Virus record (IMG/VR): IMGVR_UViG_3300030090_006995
Coordinates: 1-51,383 of that record
Direction: 5' to 3' (one strand)
Length of the DNA: 51,383 nt
From: a virus
The notes below the pieces were generated by a model. It saw nothing but the letters and a program-made list of their open reading frames with translations. It was not told the DNA's origin and ran no database searches. Numbering within the stretch: the stretch's first letter is position 1; every line of letters starts with the position of its first letter. A program made the position numbers and the translations under genes. Positions 7,776-16,100 of the stretch are shown one piece after another.

Positions 7776-8091
7776 AAGAGAATTATATGCTGTGCAGACA
7801 GGTGATTATGCCGGTCAGATGTTTGCAATAGTCGAACCATCAAAAGATTTTGTTGGATGTTTATCTATACCAGTTATGGAAAATGTAAAAGTTCCTAGAG
7901 AGTCATTTGAAAATGGAAGGAACAGTGATATAATTAAATTTGTAGAGAAACTACCTAAAAAAATTTATTCTGTAGTTGAAGCACAATACAATAAAAATGA
8001 AAACTCTGATAGTAGACGGCAACAATTTAATACACCGAACATTTCATACAGCAAAACTTCAGTCGAAGAAGACGAAGACACATTCGGATAG
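7762..8091 (+). CDS. Small hypothetical protein
   Basis: 109-aa protein overlapping the upstream gene by 14 nt and, out of frame, the RNase H gene by 95 nt if that gene starts at 7997. N-terminal part is beta-rich (YAVQTGDYAGQMFAIVEPS); the C-terminal 30 residues are polar and acidic, ending EEDEDTFG. No family recognised. The long overlap is unusual, but both frames look protein-like. Confidence 0.5.
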   Translation: MSYCKRELYAVQTGDYAGQMFAIVEPSKDFVGCLSIPVMENVKVPRESFENGRNSDIIKFVEKLPKKIYSVVEAQYNKNENSDSRRQQFNTPNISYSKTSVEEDEDTFG

Positions 8092-8881
8092 TCAAGTCAG
8101 TAACTATCATATATACTTTACGCTTAATGCGGTGAGCTCCTACGTGAAGCAATTTGTTCCCGATAATACTATATTTGTATGGGATGAAAAGAAGGACTAT
8201 AAACCTAATATTCGTAAAGAGGTCTTTAAAGATTATAAAGGTAATAGATCTAAAGACCCTTCACCGCATCAGAATAATGAAGTGATAAAAGCTATACTTT
8301 TATCTATGGGTATAAATTCAATATTCCCCTCACAGTTAGAGGCTGATGATATTGTTGCATATATATGCAGAGAAAAGAAAGGGGTAAAAGTTATTATATC
8401 AGTAGATAGGGACTTTTTACAGTTAGTAAGTGAAGAGTGCACTCTTTATGATCCTATTAGAAAAAAATATTTTGATTATAATAGTTTTGAGCAAGAAACG
8501 GGTTATAAAGATGTAGAAGAATGGTATACTGCAAAATGTTTAACTGGCGATAAGTCAGACAATGTACCTGGTATACCTCGATTTGGTAAAGCAGCAGTAA
8601 AGAAATATTTGAATGACCCGGGATATATTCTTGATAATGATCAACAAGAAATATTTAAACGTAATTCAGAAATATTTTGTTTAGATAAGTATGAATCTCT
8701 GCCTGATGAATCTAATTATTATAAAGAACAATTAGCAGTAAAAGTAAATCCTTGTTATAAAACGTTTTTGAAGTTTTGTGAAGATTATTCATTTAAACGT
8801 ATTTTAGATAAAAAAGAAGACTGGCATAATTTGTTTTTTATGAAAAGTCTTTATAATAAATTAAATGATATCGCTTCCTGA
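7997..8881 (+). CDS. rnh: RNase H / 5'-3' exonuclease, T4 Rnh (FEN family)
   Basis: About 294 aa from the ATG at 7997 (a TTG 21 nt upstream is less likely). T4 RNase H is 305 aa. Metal-binding acidic motifs of the FEN family are present: LIVDGNN at the N-terminus, SQLEADDIVAYI, and VDRDFLQLV, then the helix-three-turn-helix CLTGDKSDNVPGIPRFGKAAVKKY. It removes RNA primers and flaps in lagging-strand synthesis. The next gene is the primase, which overlaps its 3' end by 17 nt. Confidence 0.9.
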   Translation: MKTLIVDGNNLIHRTFHTAKLQSKKTKTHSDSQVSNYHIYFTLNAVSSYVKQFVPDNTIFVWDEKKDYKPNIRKEVFKDYKGNRSKDPSPHQNNEVIKAILLSMGINSIFPSQLEADDIVAYICREKKGVKVIISVDRDFLQLVSEECTLYDPIRKKYFDYNSFEQETGYKDVEEWYTAKCLTGDKSDNVPGIPRFGKAAVKKYLNDPGYILDNDQQEIFKRNSEIFCLDKYESLPDESNYYKEQLAVKVNPCYKTFLKFCEDYSFKRILDKKEDWHNLFFMKSLYNKLNDIAS

Positions 8882-9926
8882 AGACTTTGTTATACTTAAG
8901 TTTTTTGAACTTGGCTTTTATCCAAAGTATAACAAATTTAATAATGTATATCAATGTAGTTGTCCGATATGCAGAGAAGGTCAGTCATTAGGTAAAAAGA
9001 GAAGATGTTATTACATTCCTAAAAATGATAATATATTTTGTCATAACTGTGGTTGGTCAGGAAAACCTTTTAGATGGATAAAAGAAGTATCAGGTGATAC
9101 AGATGAAGAAGTAATAAGAGAATTAAAAGATCATGTTCCGGATGCTAAAGATATTATTGCTAGAGATGAGGATATTAAACCGAACTTTGAAGTCACTACC
9201 TTACCTAAGGACAGTATTAATTTGTCTGATAAGCTTCAGCTTGACTTTTATAATAACAGCAATATTGTTACAGCTGTTCGACATTTAATTAAAAAGAGAC
9301 GTCTAGATACAGCTGTAAATAAGCCTGATGCTTTGTATGTATCGTTAACAGATATGGTTCATAAAAATAGATTAATTATACCGTTTATAAATGAAAATGG
9401 TGATATTGAATTCTATCAAACGAGAACTGTATTAGATCGTGACAGTAGAGTAAAGCCTAAGTACCTTGGAAAAGTTAATTCTGAAAAAACTTTGTTTAAT
9501 ATTGATAGAGTTAAAAGTGATCATGATCGGGTATATATTTTCGAAGGACCTGTTAATGCTTTCTTTACTAAGAACTCTGTAGCAGTTGCTGGTATTACCG
9601 AAAGAGGTAAATCGTTTACTCAAAGACAGGAAGAGCAACTAAACAACACACTTAAGTGGTATGATAAAACATGGATACTTGACTCGCAATGGGTAGATCA
9701 AGCGTCGCTAGTAAAATCAGAGGTATTGTTAAAACAAGGAGAAAGTGTTTTTGTCTGGCCGGAGAAGTTTGGTAAAAGATTTAAAGACTTTAATGATATA
9801 GCAATTGCTTGTAAAGTTGATGAGATTAAGTGGGAGTTTATACAAAAAAATACCTTCGAGGGTATCGAAGGTATTGTAAAGTTATCTGAAATTAAAAAGT
9901 ATCGAAATCAGACGTATTTAAACTGA
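8865..9926 (+). CDS. gp61: DNA primase, T4 gp61 family
   Basis: 353 aa (T4 gp61 is 342 aa). N-terminal zinc-binding domain with CSCPIC and CHNCGWSG (residues about 29-63), then a Toprim-type catalytic region: RLIIPFINENGDIEFYQTR, VYIFEGPVNAFF with the conserved Glu, and a DSQ/D segment (TWILDSQWVDQ). It makes RNA primers with the gp41 helicase encoded upstream. The last 19 bp overlap the convergent gene at 9908, and an antisense intrinsic terminator lies inside its 3' end. Confidence 0.9.
   Translation: MISLPEDFVILKFFELGFYPKYNKFNNVYQCSCPICREGQSLGKKRRCYYIPKNDNIFCHNCGWSGKPFRWIKEVSGDTDEEVIRELKDHVPDAKDIIARDEDIKPNFEVTTLPKDSINLSDKLQLDFYNNSNIVTAVRHLIKKRRLDTAVNKPDALYVSLTDMVHKNRLIIPFINENGDIEFYQTRTVLDRDSRVKPKYLGKVNSEKTLFNIDRVKSDHDRVYIFEGPVNAFFTKNSVAVAGITERGKSFTQRQEEQLNNTLKWYDKTWILDSQWVDQASLVKSEVLLKQGESVFVWPEKFGKRFKDFNDIAIACKVDEIKWEFIQKNTFEGIEGIVKLSEIKKYRNQTYLN
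9844..9875 (-). terminator. Rho-independent terminator for the leftward gene at 9908-10354
   Basis: A perfect 11-bp inverted repeat with a 5-nt loop (9849-9859 and 9865-9875) is followed, on the minus strand, by a run of seven Ts (9844-9850). It lies 33 bp past the stop of the leftward gene and inside the primase coding sequence. On the plus strand the hairpin has no T-tract, so it should act leftward only. Confidence 0.75.
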
Positions 9927-10354
9927 GAATTTCCTGTTTGTGCTAAGTAACCTTTGAATGACTCTGTAACACCTGCTAACTCAGTAGCTACTCTTGCAAG
10001 TTTACGTTGCTCAGAAGCTTTCATTCTATCAAAGATAGTATCTGGTTCTGCATTAGCTAGTTGCTGTTGAATTGAAGTTGGCTCTTCTCCATTTAAATAA
10101 TCTAAAAATCCTTCCATAGCCTTAATCCACCCTCTTAGCTCACCTTTCATAGCTTCGTTACGTTCATTTACTGCCATGGCAGCTTTTACGTTAGGATCTT
10201 CATCAACAACCGTTTCATCTACATCTACATCTACATCGAAATCTCCTGCATCAGTATTATCATCTAATTCTGCTTCAAAAGCTTCTCTTTCTTCTACTGC
10301 AGCTTCGTTTACGGTTCTAAGGCTATTAAAAAAACGTCTTTCAAACTTAGTCAT
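9908..10354 (-). CDS. Acidic protein of unknown function, likely virion or prohead
   Basis: 148 aa. Strongly acidic first half with an Asp-Val repeat (DVDVDVDETVVDED, about residues 40-53), then helical stretches. A late box 5 nt upstream of the ATG and its own intrinsic terminator make it a monocistronic late unit. Acidic, helical composition resembles prohead core or decoration-associated proteins, but no family is recognised. Confidence 0.65.
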   Translation of the reverse strand: MTKFERRFFNSLRTVNEAAVEEREAFEAELDDNTDAGDFDVDVDVDETVVDEDPNVKAAMAVNERNEAMKGELRGWIKAMEGFLDYLNGEEPTSIQQQLANAEPDTIFDRMKASEQRKLARVATELAGVTESFKGYLAQTGNSQFKYV

Positions 10355-10359
10355 AAAAT

Positions 10360-10367
10360 TATTTAGT
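10360..10367 (-). promoter_or_regulatory. Late-type box ACTAAATA
   Basis: Box on the minus strand, 5 nt upstream of the ATG at 10354. Back to back with the rightward box at 10374. Confidence 0.5.
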
Positions 10368-10373
10368 CTCTAG

Positions 10374-10381
10374 CATAAATA
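10374..10381 (+). promoter_or_regulatory. Late-type box CATAAATA
   Basis: NATAAATA box 5 nt upstream of the ATG at 10387; with 10360-10367 it forms a compact divergent late promoter within about 30 bp. Confidence 0.55.
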
Positions 10382-10386
10382 ATTAC

Positions 10387-10713
10387 ATGGATGGAGCTGA
10401 TTTTCCTTATAGTGTAGGGCCAGAAGATAAACCTATCAATTATCATATGAACGTACAAGACCAAATGTCCTTGTATAAAGATAATGAAAAGAATCAGAAA
10501 GCCCCGCCAGTTTTACCTTATGAATTAGATAGAATTAACGAGGTACTGGGGTCTGCTTTTGTCTCCCTAGCGGAACTACGTAATATGCTAGCTAAAGCCA
10601 AAGCTAGTAATGATACTCCAAACGGAATAATAGATAATATAAACAATAAGATTGATAAGATTAACGAACTTATCCTTGATATTCCTGAAGATCTGGCTAA
10701 AATAGCTATATGA
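10387..10713 (+). CDS. Small helical hypothetical protein
   Basis: 108 aa. Polar N-terminus with Pro and Gln, then two predicted helices (about residues 45-75 and 82-105) separated by a short Asn/Pro turn, suggesting a coiled-coil hairpin. Starts 5 nt after a late-type box and is coupled by ATGA overlap to the membrane protein downstream. Not recognised. Confidence 0.65.
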   Translation: MDGADFPYSVGPEDKPINYHMNVQDQMSLYKDNEKNQKAPPVLPYELDRINEVLGSAFVSLAELRNMLAKAKASNDTPNGIIDNINNKIDKINELILDIPEDLAKIAI

Positions 10714-11165
10714 CTATCTTAAGGTCTTTCCTTATTACCCTATTAGTAGCAATTGCTTTTGCTTTCGGATTAAGAAATATTATAGGATTTTGGGAAACTT
10801 TAGCTCTCGCTATTGTTATTCAATTTATTATAGCTTTTGTTTATTCTTCTTTTAAGATTAGTCGAGTAGATAATCTAACTCAAGAGTTTGAAGGAGAATT
10901 GCAACAATTGCTCGATCTTAGTGAAGTAACTATTGCTTGTCCTTGTGGTAATTATACATTTACAGAGAATGTGTTTCTAAATATGGAAAATACGTATACT
11001 TGTGAAAAATGTAATAATGATTTTAGAATCGAAGTAAGTATTACACCTACTCTATTAACTCAACCTGTAAATGTTAATCAAGCTTTTGCTGAACTTACTA
11101 AAGAAGAAGAAGTAGACGATGATATTAAAATTACTTCAAGCTATTCACAAGGAACGGAACTATAA
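10710..11165 (+). CDS. Two-TM membrane protein with a zinc-ribbon-like domain
   Basis: 151 aa. Two hydrophobic segments at about residues 3-22 and 28-48 should form a membrane hairpin. A soluble part follows with CPCGNY and CEKC about 25 residues apart, a CxC/CxxC pair like a zinc ribbon. The tail is acidic. Start by ATGA overlap. Possibly a phage inner-membrane protein; function unknown. Confidence 0.65.
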   Translation: MTILRSFLITLLVAIAFAFGLRNIIGFWETLALAIVIQFIIAFVYSSFKISRVDNLTQEFEGELQQLLDLSEVTIACPCGNYTFTENVFLNMENTYTCEKCNNDFRIEVSITPTLLTQPVNVNQAFAELTKEEEVDDDIKITSSYSQGTEL

Positions 11166-11171
11166 TATTAT
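11166..11171 (+). promoter_or_regulatory. TATTAT -10-like box
   Basis: TATTAT, 6 nt before the ATG at 11178, within an AT-rich stretch that also contains TATAAT copies at 11161 and 11172. Weak evidence because of the base composition. Confidence 0.3.
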
Positions 11172-11177
11172 TATAAT

Positions 11178-11411
11178 ATGAAAAACTATACCTTTAAACT
11201 AAAAGACGGAACTACTAAGACAATGGAATTTGATGAACTAGTTCGATGGGCGTGTCTAATTGAAGCTCTCGAAGTAGTAGGTAATCAAGAAGATGTAGAC
11301 GTTGATAGTGATAAGTGGATAAAGCCTTTAGCGTTTCAAAAGTATATCGACGAAAGATATCACTCAATGAGACATGATCTTAAAGTAGAAGCCTCAATGG
11401 GTAATCTTTAG
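11178..11411 (+). CDS. Small hypothetical protein
   Basis: 77 aa: beta-hairpin-like N-terminus (YTFKLKDGTTKTMEFDEL), a helix, then an acidic turn and a basic C-terminal helix. Ends 18 bp inside the convergent glycosyltransferase-like gene. No family recognised. Confidence 0.6.
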   Translation: MKNYTFKLKDGTTKTMEFDELVRWACLIEALEVVGNQEDVDVDSDKWIKPLAFQKYIDERYHSMRHDLKVEASMGNL

Positions 11412-12284
11412 TATATCTGAATATAACGCTACGTTACCCCAGTAATGATTTTCTTGCTCGTATTCGTTAGAATATATGTTGTAGTGTGAAGTTAAATGAG
11501 CCCCATGATAAACATGCACAGATGGATTCTTACTTTTCCAAGATTTTCTTTTTAAATTTTGATTTTCAAGTAAAAAATATTCATGTCTTAATCCCCTTTG
11601 CAAATTAGATTCAAAATTATCTATAGCATCTGAAAAATGCATAGTCATTTCATGAAGCGGTTGATCACTATTATTATTTTTTTGCCATCCCTTTTTACTT
11701 AATTGAATATAGTTCATATTAGTCATAATTGAACCTTTATCAAAATCAGGATAATCAAAATAACCTATAGGATATAACACATCATGCTCTAAAAACGAAA
11801 CATATTTAAAATCATGTATTTGTTTTGCAGCATACAGGAGTTGCAAGATTTGAAGATTTATATTTATTAAACCTCCATGATTAAAAAATGACTTATAACT
11901 TTTATAAGGATTATTATCTATTTCTTTCCAAACACTAGTTAAAATAGTAACCTTTTTATTTGATATTTTAGCTAATTCATCTAACGATTTTCTTATTATT
12001 AAAGGCTTAGTACTACAATTATTTGTATACCAAATACCTAAACGATCTGAAGGAGAATAATTTATTTTAACATAATTATTTTCATTTACTTCTAATTCCT
12101 CATTTTTACCATTGCAAATATATTTTATCTTTAAAGTCTTTTTTTTATAAGGCTCAGGATCACCAAATACTCCATTACTTGCTATAAAATAAAGTGATCC
12201 TTCACCAAATATTAAATTCTCAACTATAGATGTAACATTTTTTGTGTTATAAAAGGCACTCTTAATAACTAAAGACTTATTCAT
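11394..12284 (-). CDS. DUF3395-like domain fused to a glycosyltransferase-like domain
   Basis: 296 aa. Residues about 1-70 carry a pattern I recognise as DUF3395-like: VIKSAFYNTKNVTSIV, then FGDPEPYKKKTLKIKY, corresponding to the GDP-x-P-x-x-K-K-T-L-x-V-x-Y core of that family. Residues about 100-290 look like a GT-A domain: VTILTSVW, YVSFLEHDVLYP (acidic EHD motif at the DxD position), and a His-rich end (SVHVYHGAHLTSHYN). ATGA overlap with the upstream GT gene, so it is co-expressed with that gene and probably with the giant adhesin. The acceptor is unknown. Confidence 0.65.
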   Translation of the reverse strand: MNKSLVIKSAFYNTKNVTSIVENLIFGEGSLYFIASNGVFGDPEPYKKKTLKIKYICNGKNEELEVNENNYVKINYSPSDRLGIWYTNNCSTKPLIIRKSLDELAKISNKKVTILTSVWKEIDNNPYKSYKSFFNHGGLININLQILQLLYAAKQIHDFKYVSFLEHDVLYPIGYFDYPDFDKGSIMTNMNYIQLSKKGWQKNNNSDQPLHEMTMHFSDAIDNFESNLQRGLRHEYFLLENQNLKRKSWKSKNPSVHVYHGAHLTSHYNIYSNEYEQENHYWGNVALYSDILKITH

Positions 12285-13111
12285 TTTATATTTAGCTCAT
12301 TTTTTACCTCTTGAATATATGACATGGGTATAACGTCTTTGAATTGCTCTACTACAATATTAGTATCTAATTCTACTTCTTGATGACCTATCATATAGTT
12401 ACGAAACCTATCCTTAAGGTCATTATGATAAGGTACACCTCCTGGTCTATCAAACCGATGATTCCATCTTAAAAACGGTAAGCACATTACCTTCTTTCCT
12501 ATCTTCCTATACTTTTCATGAATATAACCTTCCTCACCTCCAAAACCTCTAAACTTTAGATTAAATCCTAACCAACTATCTTTTCTACAAGTGAATAATC
12601 CAAGTCCCATAGCTTCGATCTCAAAAGGTTTTGAGTCCATTGATTCTCCACGTTTATCACATCCCCATTGTCCCCACATATGTGATCCCCATACACTTAA
12701 ATCAAAATGAGTACTATAACCTTCTAAATCATCATACAATAATGGACCATGGAGTAAATTACCTTCATCTTTACCTTTATCGTAGTAATCTAATAACCTC
12801 TTTAACGCGCCATTAGCTAGTAGAACGTGACAGTCCATTACTAAAACATACTCAGTGTTAGCTAATCCAAATATTTTATCTCTTAACGCAGTTGATGCAA
12901 AATTATCATACTCAATATATGTTATTGGTTCTTTAATCCAGTTCTTATAGCCATGCAGTGCTTTACCTTGTGGTGATTCTGGATTATTGTTAATAATAAC
13001 GAACTCTAGTCTATCTATAATATCTCTATTATGCAGTCTTAATGACTGTAGAGTAAAGTAAGCGCCGTCATAATCATCGTATACACAAATACCAATTGTG
13101 AGTTTAGTCAT
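12281..13111 (-). CDS. Glycosyltransferase family 2/27-like, polypeptide GalNAc-transferase-like motifs
   Basis: 276 aa. GT-A start LTIGICVYDDYDGAYFTLQSL; donor/metal motif MDCHV (D-x-H, as in polypeptide GalNAc-transferases, DSH) at about residue 93. The later GFGGEEGYIHEKY followed by MCLPFLRWNHRFDRPGG parallels the WGGEN...PCSRVGHVFR region of GalNAc-transferases. It starts 12 nt after the stop of the giant Thr/Ser-rich protein gene on the same strand. A role in glycosylating that protein is an attractive inference; glycosylation of another virion protein or a host glycan is possible. Confidence 0.8.
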   Translation of the reverse strand: MTKLTIGICVYDDYDGAYFTLQSLRLHNRDIIDRLEFVIINNNPESPQGKALHGYKNWIKEPITYIEYDNFASTALRDKIFGLANTEYVLVMDCHVLLANGALKRLLDYYDKGKDEGNLLHGPLLYDDLEGYSTHFDLSVWGSHMWGQWGCDKRGESMDSKPFEIEAMGLGLFTCRKDSWLGFNLKFRGFGGEEGYIHEKYRKIGKKVMCLPFLRWNHRFDRPGGVPYHNDLKDRFRNYMIGHQEVELDTNIVVEQFKDVIPMSYIQEVKNELNIK

Positions 13112-13123
13112 TAATAATAATTA

Positions 13124-16100
13124 CTACCACTTCAAAACATTGCAACGAGGACCTCCTTTAGAATCTGGAGGGCAGATTGTTGTAGGTAATCTTGGAGTTG
13201 TACCAGTAGTAACTGTAGTAGTAGTTACTCTTTCAGTTGTAGTTGTACGGACTGTTGGTGTAGTAAGTTCATCATCTGGAAAATCTGGAGGATCTTCTGC
13301 ATCACCAGGAACTATTATTACTTCTGGCTCTTGTGGTTGTGGAACCGGTCCACCAGGTCCAGGTCCAGGAGGTTTGTTAGTTTCTGGGCAAGGGCAACAT
13401 TCACACATTTCCCAACCTAACCCTTTATCACCCGGTTCTAAAGCACCAACACCTAACTTAGCAGGTTTGTCTTCATTTTGTGGGTTGATAGCCGGGTCAT
13501 TAACATGAGCTAAAACATCTATAGCAGGGTTTAACATTGGATTTTTGTTAACAAAATCTTTGTCTATAACCTTAAAACAAATAGGTCTACATGCTTCATT
13601 ACAATCTTCATTAAAGTTTTTAGCAACATCCTTTAAATCTATTTCTGGATTAAAGGCTTGACCGTCTTCATTTTGAAATGATTTTAGTTTATCACCATCA
13701 GTAATATCTTCTCTTGCAAGCTCGTTACCTTCGGCAGGACCAGTCCAGTTATCATCATTTTTAATTAATCTTTCACGCTCTAGAGCTTCATTTATCTCAT
13801 TTAAAACTTCATCTACAGGTCCCTGTTCTCCAAAGAGGGCGAGCTCTTCTCTTAAAGCTTTTTCAAACCACTCAGGTCTTTCTATATCTTCCGGAGCTTT
13901 TCCGGGATTAGCTTCTTGAATTTGCTGCTCTCTAAGTAATATTTCACGCACTCTGTCTACTTCTTGTGGACCTATTATTTCTCCACTAGTGGATCCACTC
14001 TCACCATGGAGAAGGTTTCCTCCTAATACACGTTTTACAATTCTCTCTCTTAAAGCATTAACATTACCTTCAGCTATGTTAAAATCGATTGCTGCTTCAT
14101 TTACGTTTACTTCAGCATCTAGTACCTGGTGTTGTGCGTCTTCTACTGCTTGTATAAATCCTCGTCGGAGATCTGCTGGTAAATTACCAAAGCCACCTAC
14201 ATCACTAATTCCCTGATCTAACCGGTCATTAGCTTCTTGTAATTTTTTTCTAGCTGCTATTAATTCATCACTAGCTAGTTCTCCTTTATCCCAAGCCTCT
14301 TGTATTACTTCATCAACAAAACCATCCAATACGAAAGGAGGCGGCTCACAGCAATAAGTCACTACCATATCATCTTTGACATCTATTCTAACTCCATCAT
14401 CAGCTGCAGGGTCTTGTAATGCCATGCCTAAGAATGTAAAGATATTTTGTCTTCTATTATCCCAGAACCAACATATATCACAATTAGTAGGAGGACAACA
14501 TGGGCAACATTCACACTCTTCCCAGCCATCACCTCGTCGGAAGCCTTTTTCTTCGTTAACTATTTTACCCCCAGCTGTATCTTCAGATGGTCTAACTTCT
14601 TTATGAGCATTTACCCAATCAGCATCATGGATAAAATAACATCTTCTAGCATCACGATCCTTAAACTCTGCCTGCCATTGTCTAATTCTAGCTTCTAATG
14701 CACCTCTTTGCTCTCGAGGTATATCTAGCATTTCTTGACTTGCCTTTAGTCTATCATTTTCTAATCTAGCATAAGCAACTTCTCTCTCATCTTCAGTTCC
14801 TTCAAATTCAGGTCCTTCCCAAAATACACCACCTTCTTCAGCTACACCATCATATGGACGTAAATAATTGTTTATTGCATCTTCATAAAACCATTGACCT
14901 TCCCTTTCTGCTGGAGGTGAACATTCCGGTACGCAACACGGTGTAGTTGTAGAAGTAGTAGTACTTGTTGAAGTACTAGTACTGGTACTAGTTGATGTAC
15001 TAGTTGAGGTAGTAGATGTAGTAGTTTTATCCGGAGGAGTTGTAGTAGTGCTTGTAGTTGTACTAGTCGTACTAGTAGTAGATGTAGTAGTTTTATCTGG
15101 AGGACAGCAAGGACATTCTTCCCATCCAGGAGTAATAGATCCATCATCCTGTACTGGTGGGTTACAAAGAGCTGACATGTCATCTACATCAGAACTTGAT
15201 CGTTCTATAGCTTTTATATCTACTAACTTATAACACTTACCATTATAACTTACAACAATATGCTCTCCTTTTTCTAAGGCGTCTTCAACAAATCCTACTG
15301 GATCATTATTACCATCAAGCCAACCCATATCTTGAAATATGTTATTGTTAGCAGATTTATCACCACTTTCTTCAGCTGCTTCGCGATCCTCTTTGCTTAT
15401 TTCAGCCATACGTTCGTAATATTTGTCAATATCACCGTCTTCTAAATACTGTTGATATGCCTCATTAACTCTCTCATCTGTTCTATCTAAATTACCCGGA
15501 AATCCCGGGCTAGGTCGATTAAGTCCAGGAGGTACAACATCTTCAGCAGAAACATCCGGTTTTATAGGATCTAAACCACCGCCAGGAACTTGATCAGGAT
15601 TATTTTTTGATTGATCCCCGTCGATGCCAAATTCCTCCCTAAGATCTTCTTTTACTTGATTAATATCTTCTAAAAGACTTTCCGCATCTTCAGGAGTTTT
15701 TCCTTCTTCTATTTGTTCTTTTAGTCTTAGGAGAACTAATAAATCATCACTATTCAGTCTTTGTGCATCTTGTAATTTAAAAAGCTTATCCCTTTGAGGC
15801 CCGGGCTCCATATCACCCTGTGCTCTAAGCATACTATCGCTATTTTCTGCTAATAAATCATTATCTCTTGCCTCTTGAAGTATAGCCTGGGGTACCCAGC
15901 CACCAGCACTCGCCTCTGCAATAGCTTGATTAACTCTATCTAGTAACGAACTAGGTGAATTATTATTAGCTGGGACTCGTGTTAATCTAACTGCAGTAGG
16001 CTCTAGACCACCACCTGGCATGCCAGCAGCTCCTTCTTGCCCTGCATTACCTCTTGCCCCTGCATTACCGGGTATTTGTAATAAGAAAGAATTTGGTCCA

